This document shows positions 1 to 5,376 of a stretch of DNA of 5,376 nt, one piece after another. How positions within the stretch are numbered: the first letter of the stretch is position 1; each line of letters begins with the position of its first letter. The stretch spans positions 3,327-8,702 of the forward strand of contig DMAO01000157.1 of the NCBI GenBank assembly GCA_003446545.1, in the 5' to 3' direction. The DNA is from Sphaerochaeta sp. (GTDB taxonomy: Bacteria > Spirochaetota > Spirochaetia > Sphaerochaetales > Sphaerochaetaceae). The notes under the pieces are model-generated. The model ran no database searches. It was not told where the DNA came from and saw only the letters and a program-made list of their open reading frames with translations. Made by a program: the position numbers and the translations under genes.

Positions 1-59
1 GAGTGCCGGGAAAGCAAGGTGAGATCCAGGGCTTGCCCTGGGGTATTGATACCTTTCAT
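1..59 (-). CDS. Possible 5' end of a leftward gene, unrecognised, cut by window edge
   Basis: Reading leftward from an ATG at 59-57 there is an open frame to the window edge (19 complete codons, beginning MKGINTPGQALDLTLL), which looks protein-like but matches no family I recognise. AGGA lies only 2 nt before this ATG, closer than a normal Shine-Dalgarno spacing. An in-frame ATG at 95-93 would add 12 residues (MFLYNATDLLRK) but has no ribosome binding site. A possible promoter lies just upstream at 83-113. Two plus-strand frames are also open through this short stretch, so openness alone proves little. The call rests mainly on the combination of start, promoter-like boxes and sensible composition. 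Confidence 0.3.
   Translation of the reverse strand, partial: MKGINTPGQALDLTLLSRH
26..41. repeat. GC-rich 7-bp inverted repeat
   Basis: CCAGGGC, a 2-nt spacer TT, then GCCCTGG form a perfect short dyad. No T-run follows on either strand, so it is not a convincing terminator. It would fall inside the possible leftward gene at the window edge and may be chance coding sequence. Confidence 0.3.
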
Positions 60-82
60 TTTCCTAAGCAAATCTGTTGCGT

Positions 83-113
83 TATATAGAAACATGAAGA
101 AAATATCTGTAAA
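83..113 (-). promoter_or_regulatory. Weak candidate promoter for the left-edge gene
   Basis: On the minus strand TTTACA (rc of 108-113, 5/6 to TTGACA) is followed after 19 nt by TATATA (83-88). The spacer is longer than the optimal 17 nt. It would start transcription near 76, giving a leader of about 17 nt before the ATG at 59. This is suggestive only. Confidence 0.25.
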
Positions 114-292
114 TGGCGCTCTGAGAAACAGTTTTTAAAGGGTTTTGGTTTTTCTGAAAATTTCTAGTGAAAAAACCAATCAAAATTGAAATACCCAAAA
201 ACATACGTAAAAAACGTAATATCCATACCAAAAATGAGAGCTATTCACTTAGTATTTGGAGGCCTGTTGGGAAGATTTCTGAGGGTTTGTGT

Positions 293-308
293 TGTTTCAC
301 GTGAAACA
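293..308. promoter_or_regulatory. parS: parS centromere site 1 (perfect palindrome)
   Basis: TGTTTCACGTGAAACA is identical to the widely conserved bacterial chromosomal parS consensus. The dyad does not extend beyond the 16-bp core. It lies about 580 bp upstream of parA, where ParB would bind, load as a CTP-dependent clamp and spread. Confidence 0.97.
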
Positions 309-390
309 TGTGAAGCAGAGCCTGAGAATAAACGCAATGAGAAAAACCAGAGGGGGCAGTAGTCATGGGTAGGGGAAGTGCCTGAAATAG

Positions 391-430
391 TAAAAGAAAG
401 AGCCAATGTTTCACGTGAAACATTGGCTCT
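391..430 (-). terminator. Possible leftward intrinsic terminator overlapping parS site 2
   Basis: Read on the minus strand, the 32-bp palindrome at 399-430 can fold into a long hairpin (about 14 bp with a 4-nt loop) and is followed at once by TTCTTTTA. It would act on leftward transcripts that read through the terminator at 492-532. On the plus strand no T-run follows. The T-tract is interrupted, so termination is uncertain. Confidence 0.35.
407..422. promoter_or_regulatory. parS: parS centromere site 2 (perfect core in a 32-bp palindrome)
   Basis: This is a second exact TGTTTCACGTGAAACA, 114 bp from the first. Its flanks are also symmetrical: AGAGCCAA (399-406) on the left and TTGGCTCT (423-430) on the right, giving a perfect 32-bp palindrome at 399-430. 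The core alone identifies a ParB site. The extended symmetry suggests an additional role, discussed under findings. Confidence 0.97.
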
Positions 431-491
431 AAGATCCATGCCCTGTGTACAAAGATGTACAGACAACCAAAAAGGAATAACATAAGGGCAT

Positions 492-532
492 AAAAAACGT
501 TTCACAGAGTACAAGTCTCATGAAACGTTTTT
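492..532 (-). terminator. Hairpin terminator after the NifU-type gene
   Basis: AAAAACGTTTCA (493-504) and TGAAACGTTTTT (521-532) are perfect 12-bp complementary arms around a 16-nt loop, 17 nt beyond the stop of the leftward gene. On the minus strand the hairpin ends in six T residues (rc of 492-497). On the plus strand it ends in five T (528-532), so it could work in both directions. The stem is rather low in GC. The arms resemble parS half-sites. Confidence 0.7.
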
Positions 533-549
533 AGCTACAAACGGATTGT

Positions 550-777
550 TTAGAGTTCTGTGCCGTTTATCACAGTAAGTTTAGGATCAACGAAGTTCCT
601 GAGATATCGTTCGACACCACTTTTGAGAGTCATCTGAGACATTGGGCAGCCAGCACAGGCTCCAACCAGACGGACAGTTACGTCATTGCCATCCATACTG
701 ATAAACTCTATATCACCACCATCATTTTGCAGTGAGGGTCTGATGTCCTCAAGTGCTTTTTTGACTTTATCTTCCAT
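550..777 (-). CDS. NifU/Nfu-type iron-sulfur cluster scaffold protein (NifU C-terminal domain)
   Basis: This 75-residue cytoplasmic protein consists only of a NifU C-terminal domain. Proteins of this family bind a labile Fe-S cluster between subunits and pass it to target apoproteins. The sequence shows the typical N-terminal helix (VKKALEDIRPSLQNDGGDIEF, about residues 5-25), then the CAGC motif with Cys41 and Cys44 as cluster ligands, followed by the usual MSQMTLKSGVERYLR helix. I chose the ATG at 777 because GGAGG lies 8 nt upstream; the in-frame ATG at 792 is part of that same Shine-Dalgarno region, and a longer frame to 825 would start upstream of the likely transcription start. It is divergent from parA, has its own promoter, and is followed by a hairpin terminator. 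Full-length NifU or NfuA proteins carry extra domains that are absent here; the short form is common in many bacteria. The exact symbol (nfuA, nifU) is not determinable. Confidence 0.93.
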   Translation of the reverse strand: MEDKVKKALEDIRPSLQNDGGDIEFISMDGNDVTVRLVGACAGCPMSQMTLKSGVERYLRNFVDPKLTVINGTEL

Positions 778-803
778 GTTATTTTCCTCCATAGGGTTAC
801 TTA

Positions 804-832
804 AAGATACAATAGTGACGCTCAAGGGTCAA
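804..832 (-). promoter_or_regulatory. Promoter of the NifU-type gene
   Basis: On the minus strand TTGACC (rc of 827-832, 5/6 to consensus) is followed after exactly 17 nt by TATCTT (rc of 804-809, 4/6). Transcription would start near 797, leaving a leader of about 20 nt that contains the GGAGG ribosome binding site. Confidence 0.55.
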
Positions 833-849
833 GGAGTATGCCTTTTTAG

Positions 850-878
850 GTGACAAGTGTTCTTCTTTTCCGTATAGT
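850..878 (+). promoter_or_regulatory. Promoter of the parA operon, predicted leaderless
   Basis: GTGACA (850-855, 5/6 to TTGACA) and TATAGT (873-878, 5/6 to TATAAT) are separated by exactly 17 bp. Transcription should start about 7 nt after the -10 box, at 884-886, which coincides with the parA ATG at 885. No Shine-Dalgarno sequence is visible before that ATG, which fits a leaderless message. Confidence 0.6.
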
Positions 879-884
879 AGAAAC

Positions 885-1652
885 ATGAGTGTGAAGAAAA
901 TTATTTTTTTAAACCAAAAAGGCGGTGTAGGGAAGACTACAACCGCTGTTAACCTTGGTTCCGCATTGGCTAAGATGGGGAATAAGGTACTGCTGCTCGA
1001 CCTTGATTCACAGGGTAACCTTACAAGTGGGATCGGAGCTGATGGTAGGGGCCCTGGGATGTATGAGGTCATGGCGGGAACATGTTCAGCACCGGATGCT
1101 TGCCAAAAGACATTGGTAGATAATCTTTTTGTCATTCCAAGCAATATCCATATGGCTGGACTCAACATCGAACTGGTTGCTCAGTATGAGCGTGAACAGT
1201 TCTTGAAAAGGGCGCTGGCCTCCTTGGATGATAGTTGGGACTTTATCTTTGGTGATTGCCCCCCTTCCTTGGGGCTGGTGACCGTCAATGCCATGACCTG
1301 GGCTCAGCAAGTGATAATTCCCATGCAGTGCGAATACTACGCCATGGAAGGGCTCAACCTCCTGATGAGGACTATAGGCAATATCAAGAAGTCCTTGAAC
1401 CCAAATTTGGAAATCTTAGGAATTCTCTTCACGATGTTCATAAAACGGACAAATCTGACCACTGAAGTGGTGGATGACGTATCCTCCTACTTCCCCAATC
1501 TCACATTCGAAACGGTCATTCCCCGAAACATACGCTTAGCGGAGGCTCCATCCCATAATCTCCCAATTGATATTTATGATGGTGGAAGTAGTGGGGCAAA
1601 GGCCTATGAAGCGCTCGCAAAGGAGGTCTCAAACCGTGCCTCAAAACACTAA
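885..1652 (+). CDS. parA: Chromosome-partitioning ATPase ParA (Soj)
   Basis: This 255-residue protein is the Walker-type ATPase that dimerises with ATP, binds DNA non-specifically and moves ParB-parS complexes. It has the usual length of chromosomal ParA/Soj and no N-terminal DNA-binding extension as in plasmid type Ia ParA. The deviant Walker A motif KGGVGKT is at residues 12-18, with signature Lys12 and P-loop Lys17. Walker A' LLLDLDSQGN is at about 36-45 (Asp39, Asp41), and Walker B FGDCPPSLG at about 122-130 (Asp124). The C-terminal IPRNIRLAEAPSHNLPI block is also typical. The ATG at 885 lacks a Shine-Dalgarno and sits at the predicted transcription start; a GTG two codons later is an alternative. 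It is the first gene of the operon and overlaps parB by 17 nt. Two upstream parS sites support a chromosomal segregation role. Confidence 0.97.
   Translation: MSVKKIIFLNQKGGVGKTTTAVNLGSALAKMGNKVLLLDLDSQGNLTSGIGADGRGPGMYEVMAGTCSAPDACQKTLVDNLFVIPSNIHMAGLNIELVAQYEREQFLKRALASLDDSWDFIFGDCPPSLGLVTVNAMTWAQQVIIPMQCEYYAMEGLNLLMRTIGNIKKSLNPNLEILGILFTMFIKRTNLTTEVVDDVSSYFPNLTFETVIPRNIRLAEAPSHNLPIDIYDGGSSGAKAYEALAKEVSNRASKH
1621..1626 (+). promoter_or_regulatory. Ribosome binding site deciding the parB start
   Basis: AGGAGG inside the end of parA lies 9 nt before the GTG at 1636. It is the strongest Shine-Dalgarno near the junction and fixes the parB start over upstream ATG codons in the same frame. Confidence 0.8.
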
Positions 1653-2589
1653 TAAGAAACATGGGTTAGGCAAAGGGATAGGATCATTGATGAATGACTA
1701 TTCATTCGACTCAGTCCTGGAAAATGCGTTGGGTATCACTGAAGGCCATGGGCACCAGAGAGAAGGGGTTGCCGTGCTGACCATACCATTGGCAAATATC
1801 CGGGCAAATCCTCGTCAGCCACGTAAAGAGTTTGATGAAGCGAGCCTCAAGGATTTGGCAGCCTCTATCAAAAGCCAGGGGATATTGCAACCGATTCTGG
1901 TTGAGGAGATCGCCCAAGGTGAGTATAGCATCGTGGCCGGAGAGAGACGCTATCGCGCATCCAAGATGGCAGGGTTGGAAACAATTCCTGTCCTTGTAAA
2001 GGATTTTACCGACCTGCAACGCCTTGAGGTGTCCTTGATAGAGAACATCCAACGGGAGAACCTCAATCCCATCGAAGAGGCCAAGGCATATGCGTATCTT
2101 ATCCAGGAAGCAGGGATAACCCAGGAAGAACTGGCTGAAAGGGTGGGGAAGAACAGATCCACTATCAGTAACAGCATGCGCCTGTTGCAGTTGACTTCTG
2201 CCATGCAACATGATCTCCTCTCCGGGAAGTTCTCAGCAGGGCAGGCAAGGGCTCTTCTCTCAGTGGTGAACCCTGCTGATAGGGAGATTCTCTATCGTTC
2301 CGTATTGGAAAAAGACCTCTCGGTAAGGGCAACCGAACAGCTTGCTTCACAATTTAACCAGGGGAAACGTGTTGCCTATCAGGATAAGAAAAAAAGACCG
2401 AAGAAGAGTTTGCCTAAAAGTCCGGATGTTATTAGTGTTGAGGATAAGTTCCTCCACGCAGTCGGCTCTCAGGTGGAAGTGAAAGGTTCTCTGGAGAGGG
2501 GTAAGCTTGAAATACCCTATACCTCCAGCGAAGAGTTGGAAAGGCTGTACCAGTTGCTGGCCCCAGGGGCCGATCTGTTTGAAGTATAG
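1636..2589 (+). CDS. parB: Chromosome-partitioning protein ParB (Spo0J), parS-binding CTPase
   Basis: This 317-residue ParB binds parS, hydrolyses CTP, spreads as a sliding clamp and stimulates ParA. I chose the GTG at 1636 because AGGAGG (1621-1626, inside parA) lies 9 nt upstream and the protein then begins near the conserved [12 protein letters not shown] segment that contacts ParA (residues 8-19). An upstream in-frame ATG at 1567 would only read through the parA end. The ParB/Srx domain starts at [14 protein letters not shown], with the [11 protein letters not shown]-binding box and the [14 protein letters not shown] motif following. The helix-turn-helix ([20 protein letters not shown]) reads parS. 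A lysine-rich linker ([11 protein letters not shown]) leads to the C-terminal dimerisation segment ending in LERLYQLL. All expected parts are present. The 17-nt overlap with parA suggests coupled translation. Confidence 0.97.
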   Translation: MPQNTNKKHGLGKGIGSLMNDYSFDSVLENALGITEGHGHQREGVAVLTIPLANIRANPRQPRKEFDEASLKDLAASIKSQGILQPILVEEIAQGEYSIVAGERRYRASKMAGLETIPVLVKDFTDLQRLEVSLIENIQRENLNPIEEAKAYAYLIQEAGITQEELAERVGKNRSTISNSMRLLQLTSAMQHDLLSGKFSAGQARALLSVVNPADREILYRSVLEKDLSVRATEQLASQFNQGKRVAYQDKKKRPKKSLPKSPDVISVEDKFLHAVGSQVEVKGSLERGKLEIPYTSSEELERLYQLLAPGADLFEV

Positions 2590-2609
2590 TTTGTAGGAGA
2601 TGTGAAATA

Positions 2610-3560
2610 ATGGAAAAAAGTAAACTCGCTGACGGCATGTATGCTGTCATGCATACCACAAAGGGTGATATCACCCTACGTTTGGAGTTCAAGAAAACAC
2701 CCATGACTGTCGCCAATTTCATTGGATTGGCGGAGGGTTCCTTGAATATCAATGGAAAGAACAAGCCTTTTTACGATGGGCTCACCTTCCATAGGGTCAT
2801 TGAAAACTTCATGATCCAAGGCGGTTGTCCCAAAGGTACCGGCACAGGTGGTCCTGGGTACACCTTCCCAGATGAGTTTGACGACTCTTTGAAGCATTCT
2901 GCCCCAGGAAAACTCTCTATGGCGAACTCCGGTCCTGGAACCAACGGAAGCCAGTTCTTCATTACCCACGTCCCTACCCCATGGCTCGATGGCAAGCACT
3001 CTATCTTCGGAGAGGTCCTCGAAGGTCAGGATATCGTCGATGCTATCGCTCAGGGTGATAAGCTCACAAGTGTTGAAATCATCCGAAAGGGCAGTGAGGC
3101 TGAGGCTTTTGAAGTTTCACGTGAAACATTTACCACCTTTGTAGTGGAAGCAGAAAACAAGACAAAGAATCGCAATGCTGAAAAGAATGCCAAACTCGAG
3201 CTTGAACTCAAGAACCGTTGGCCTGATGCGATTGAGACACCAAGTGGCCTTAAGTATGTAGTCAATGAGGAAGGTGATGGTAAGAAAAAGCCAAAGCATG
3301 GACAGAAGGTTACCGTGCACTATACGGGGACCCTTCTCAATGGGAAAATGTTTGATAGCTCGGTACACAGAGGAGCACCTGCAGAGTTTGCAATAGGGGA
3401 AGTCATTGAGGGATGGAATGAAGCCCTGAAGACCATGAGCAAAGGCGAGAAGCGTACCCTCATCATCCCACCAGCGCTTGGATATGGGACACAGGGCTAC
3501 CCTGGTATCATCCCTCCTGATTCCTATCTTGTGTTTGATGTTGAGCTAATAAGTTTTTAG
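2610..3560 (+). CDS. Dual-domain peptidyl-prolyl cis-trans isomerase (cyclophilin-FKBP fusion)
   Basis: This 316-residue protein joins two unrelated prolyl isomerase families. Residues about 10-160 are a cyclophilin domain: [13 protein letters not shown] (60-72, catalytic Arg62), GSQFFIT (113-119) and [13 protein letters not shown] (124-136, Trp125 of the cyclosporin-binding pocket). Residues about 165-205 are a charged, Lys/Glu-rich linker. Residues about 210-316 are an FKBP domain: [18 protein letters not shown] (Tyr238, Asp249), [10 protein letters not shown] (Trp269), IPPALGYG (286-293) and the end FDVELIS. Key active-site residues of both domains are present. There is no signal peptide, so it should act in the cytoplasm as a folding catalyst or chaperone. 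Cyclophilin-FKBP fusions are known from a few bacteria, including treponemes. AGGAGA (2595-2600) lies 9 nt before the ATG, and the gene follows parB by 20 nt. A near-perfect parS site is embedded in the linker codons. Confidence 0.95.
   Translation: MEKSKLADGMYAVMHTTKGDITLRLEFKKTPMTVANFIGLAEGSLNINGKNKPFYDGLTFHRVIENFMIQGGCPKGTGTGGPGYTFPDEFDDSLKHSAPGKLSMANSGPGTNGSQFFITHVPTPWLDGKHSIFGEVLEGQDIVDAIAQGDKLTSVEIIRKGSEAEAFEVSRETFTTFVVEAENKTKNRNAEKNAKLELELKNRWPDAIETPSGLKYVVNEEGDGKKKPKHGQKVTVHYTGTLLNGKMFDSSVHRGAPAEFAIGEVIEGWNEALKTMSKGEKRTLIIPPALGYGTQGYPGIIPPDSYLVFDVELISF
3113..3128. promoter_or_regulatory. parS: parS-like site 3, inside the prolyl isomerase gene (15/16 match)
   Basis: AGTTTCACGTGAAACA differs from the parS consensus only in its first base. 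It encodes Val-Ser-Arg-Glu-Thr (residues 169-173) in the linker between the cyclophilin and FKBP domains. The full dodecamer core GTTTCACGTGAAAC is intact, so ParB binding is likely. It is 2.7 kb from site 2. Confidence 0.88.
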
Positions 3561-3572
3561 TCTTTACAAAGT

Positions 3573-3580
3573 AAGGAGAT
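3573..3580 (+). promoter_or_regulatory. Ribosome binding site deciding the radA start
   Basis: AAGGAGAT lies 24-31 nt into the spacer-start region after the prolyl isomerase. Its AAGGAG core is 6 nt before GTG 3585 but only 3 nt before TTG 3582, so GTG is the better start. Confidence 0.6.
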
Positions 3581-3584
3581 ATTG

Positions 3585-4946
3585 GTGAAAGAGAAGGCTT
3601 TGCAATTCGTTTGTACCCAGTGTGGCCGTATAGAAAGCAAGTGGTTGGGGCGCTGTCCTGACTGCGGCAGCTGGAACTCCTTTGAGGAGGAGGCTATCCA
3701 GAGCCAACAAAGCAAACCTGGGAAGACAGCACAGATAAGCCTTGAGACAAAGCCTGTTTTACTCGAGGATATTCAGGTTGAACCTGGCTTTCGCTATGAG
3801 AGCGGTATCTCCGAACTTGATCGTGTTTTGGGCGGAGGGGTCATGCGTGGCTCCTCTATCTTGTTGGGAGGGGAGCCTGGGATTGGAAAATCGACTCTCA
3901 TGTTACAGATGATAGAGAAATGCTCGCTAGAGCGTACAGTTCTCTATGTCTCAGGTGAGGAGTCCCCCTCACAGGTGAAGCTTAGGGCCTAACGCCTTGG
4001 CCTCTCCCTTTCCAAGATTTCCATTTTCTGTGACACCAGGGTCGAAGTACTGGTCAATATACTTGAAAAAATGAAACCCCAGGTAGTGGTTATCGACTCC
4101 TTGCAGACACTCTCTAGCAGTGAGGTGGCCTCCCCTGCCGGATCGGTAAACCAGATCCGGTTCTGTTCCACCGAACTGGTGGGCATATCAAAACAGCTGG
4201 GCATCTCCCTGTTCCTTGTCGGACATGTCACCAAGGAAGGGGTCCTTGCCGGTCCTAAGGTTATTGAGCACCTTGTCGATACCGTACTGTATTTTGACCA
4301 GGTAGGGAGTGGCGTGCGTCTCATCAGGGCAGCGAAAAACCGCTTTGGCTCTGTCGATGAGATTGGTATCTTCCATATGGGTGAGAAGGGGCTCACTGCT
4401 GTTACCAATCCCTCTTCTTTTTTCATAACCGATAGGGAAGGGGAGAATGCTCCTCCCGGAATTGCCTACACGGCGGTGGTCGAGGGATCACGTACGTTTC
4501 TTGTGGAGATCCAAGCCCTTACAGTCCCTTCCAAGAATGGATTTTCCCGAGTCTATTCTGACCGAATAGACACAGCACGGGTTACCAGGATTGCAGCCAT
4601 CCTTGAGCGCCATGCCCAGATCAGGCTGAATGACCAGGATCTCTATGTCAACGTTGCCGGGGGCATGAAACTCAATGAAGTATCCATTGACCTTCCTCTT
4701 GCCTTAGCCTTGTGGTCTGCCTTGAAAGGAGTGGCGCTTCCCTCCTCCCTTGTCTCTTACGGAGAGATGAGCCTAGCAGGTGAGGTCCGGACTGTAGGGT
4801 TCGCTGAAAAGCGGGAGAAGGCCTCAAGTGAACTAGGTTTCCAAAGGGTGCTGTTGCCAAAGAGCAACGAGACCAAGGGCAACCTGAAGGTCTATCCTGT
4901 GGATACCATCAAGAAGGCCTTGGGCGTATGTTCAACTCTTGCATAA
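3585..4946 (+). pseudogene. radA: radA (DNA repair/recombination ATPase) interrupted by an in-frame TAA
   Basis: RadA is a RecA-related hexameric motor that drives branch migration during recombination. The frame spans 453 codons, close to the usual length of about 455-460. The N-terminal C4 zinc finger has Cys10, Cys13, Cys24 and Cys27. Walker A GEPGIGKST is at 96-104, Walker B VVVID at 167-171, the RadA-specific KNRFG at 251-255, and a Lon-protease-like domain (YVNVAGGMKLNEVSIDLPLA, then GEMSLAGEVR) fills the C-terminus. Codon 136 (3990-3992) is TAA, between LRA and RLGL in a well-conserved segment; the frame is the same on both sides. As written, translation ends at 135 residues with Walker A but no Walker B. 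The C-terminal part could only restart at ATG 4071, which has no good ribosome binding site. AAGGAG (3573-3578) favours GTG 3585 over TTG 3582 as start. One base change at 3990 would restore the gene, so a recent mutation or sequencing error is likely. Confidence 0.9.
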
Positions 4947-5199
4947 CAAATACTCGATTTGACCAGACAAAGGTTGGGAGACTACTAACAAGAAATCAAA
5001 GAGATTTTCCTTTTTCTGCGAAAGAAATGGCCATAAACACTTAATTAGGACTCCTACTAAAATGGCCAATCTCAGTACACAGGGGGATTGCTACGTGTAT
5101 TTCCTTTGAAGAGCGAAACCATGAACAATAGGGCTATCAGGTAATCATATCGATGAATCAGAAGACGGATCACGTACTGGTGCTGTTTGTACCCAATAG
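4947..5199. other. Intergenic region after radA with a nested inverted repeat
   Basis: No convincing gene is present. Only very short plus-strand frames occur (15 codons from 5062, 19 codons from 5153), without good ribosome binding sites. TGGCCAT (5028-5034) and ATGGCCA (5062-5068) form a 7-bp inverted repeat with a 27-nt interior. Inside it TAGGA and TCCTA (5046-5056) form a second dyad. The region ends at the terminator. It may be simply the 3' trailer of the operon. Confidence 0.5.
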
Positions 5200-5225
5200 A
5201 AAAGCGTCCTGAAAAGGACGCTTTT
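5200..5225. terminator. Bidirectional intrinsic terminator between convergent genes
   Basis: AAAAGCGTCCT (5200-5210) and AGGACGCTTTT (5215-5225) form a perfect 11-bp stem closed by a GAAA tetraloop. The stem gives a T-run on both strands (TTTT each way). It lies between radA on the plus strand and the convergent gene on the minus strand, 18 nt from the latter's stop, so it can serve both. Confidence 0.88.
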
Positions 5226-5243
5226 ACTAGTAAGGAGTCCTTC

Positions 5244-5376
5244 TTAAAGTATCATCCTCAGGAGCAGAGGGAATACCACTACATTTCCAATGGAAGCTCC
5301 GAAACTTGTCATCAGGAAAACCAGTAGGATGTGCAGTACACGGTTCTTGTACCATCCCTTGAAGGCGATCGCATCG
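5244..5376 (-). CDS. C-terminal end of a membrane protein, TraB/PrgY-like, cut by window edge
   Basis: Only the last 43 residues are in the window, read leftward and ending in TAA at 5246-5244. They contain an amphipathic/basic stretch (FKGWYKNRVL) followed by a strongly hydrophobic run (HILLVFLMTSFGAS, then IGNVVVFPLLL), so this is the final membrane segment or hairpin of an integral membrane protein. The pattern NRVL, hydrophobic run, GASIG near the very C-terminus reminds me of the TraB/PrgY (pheromone shutdown) family, which occurs in spirochaetes and archaea. This is recognition from memory on a short tail; another polytopic membrane protein is possible. The gene is convergent with the parA-radA operon and shares the terminator. 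Confidence 0.65.
   Translation of the reverse strand, partial: DAIAFKGWYKNRVLHILLVFLMTSFGASIGNVVVFPLLLRMIL

Larger units (their letters stand above)
60..549. other. Intergenic region: AT-rich stretch, parS pair and terminator
   Basis: About 490 bases hold no convincing gene. The left part (about 120-240) is AT-rich with A- and T-runs and small inverted repeats: TTGGTTTTT at 145-153 against AAAAACCAA at 171-179, and TACGT/ACGTA at 204-218. The middle has two parS sites and the right end has the terminator downstream of the NifU-type gene. Two overlapping minus-strand frames of 80 and 89 codons cross this region, but both run through the parS palindromes (giving FHVKH or VSRET peptides) and one runs into the terminator, so I do not call them genes. 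I found no cluster of DnaA boxes. Confidence 0.7.

Noticed and set aside
241..514. Two overlapping minus-strand open frames of 80 and 89 codons across the parS region
   Set aside because: Both pass through the parS palindromes (yielding FHVKH or VSRET peptides), one starts inside the terminator stem region, their remaining sequence resembles no protein, and the region is better explained as centromere and spacer.
778..825. Longer start for the NifU-type protein at 825 or 792
   Set aside because: Position 825 is upstream of the predicted transcription start near 797, and the ATG at 792 overlaps the Shine-Dalgarno that serves the ATG at 777.
797..1168. Minus-strand 123-codon frame opposite parA
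   Set aside because: It is antisense to a clear parA gene and has no recognisable protein features.
1567..1635. Longer parB start at the ATG at 1567
   Set aside because: It would overlap 86 nt of parA, has no good ribosome binding site, and adds residues that precede the conserved ParB N-terminal motif. GTG 1636 has AGGAGG at proper spacing.
4991..5016. Possible terminator directly after radA (GAAATC ... GATTTTC then T-rich)
   Set aside because: The stem is about 5-6 bp with a bulge and no GC clamp. The hairpin at 5200-5225 is far stronger.
5153..5212. Small plus-strand frame of 19 codons ending in the terminator loop
   Set aside because: There is no well-spaced Shine-Dalgarno, it is very short, and its stop lies inside the terminator hairpin. 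It is probably chance.
5365..5372. GCGATCGC palindrome
   Set aside because: It is a single occurrence inside a coding sequence; nothing suggests a repeated element or regulatory site.

Overview
The window looks like a stretch of a spirochaete chromosome, most likely a Sphaerochaeta/Treponema-type organism. I infer this from protein style and from a cyclophilin-FKBP fusion of the kind known from treponemes; no database search was possible. The core is a chromosome-partitioning locus: parA (885-1652) and parB (1636-2589) on the plus strand, with two perfect 16-bp parS sites (293-308, 407-422) upstream. A third, 15/16-match parS (3113-3128) lies inside the coding sequence of the next gene.

Layout, left to right. 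Positions 1 to about 59 may hold the start of a leftward gene (weak call). Positions 60-549 are non-coding: an AT-rich stretch, the two parS sites and a hairpin terminator (492-532). A small NifU/Nfu-type Fe-S scaffold gene runs leftward (550-777). Between it and parA is a compact divergent promoter region with well-spaced sigma-70-like boxes on both strands. The rightward promoter places transcription start on or next to the parA ATG, so parA is probably translated from a leaderless mRNA.

parA, parB, a cyclophilin-FKBP prolyl isomerase (2610-3560) and radA (3585-4946) are tightly packed: a 17-nt overlap, then gaps of 20 and 24 nt. They look like one operon, with good Shine-Dalgarno sequences before the last three genes. 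radA is interrupted by a single in-frame TAA at 3990-3992 between its Walker A and Walker B motifs. The reading frame is otherwise intact and conserved on both sides, so this is a fresh nonsense mutation or a sequence error.

After radA there are about 300 non-coding bases ending in a strong bidirectional terminator (5200-5225). The terminator separates the operon from the C-terminal end of a convergent membrane protein gene (5244-5376, TraB/PrgY-like tail).

Functionally, ParB would load at parS, spread and act with the ParA ATPase in origin segregation. NifU, the prolyl isomerase and RadA (branch migration in recombination) are housekeeping neighbours. I see no clear new defence or mobile system. 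The points most worth checking are the radA stop, the parS sites (one intragenic, one doubling as a possible terminator stem) and leaderless parA.
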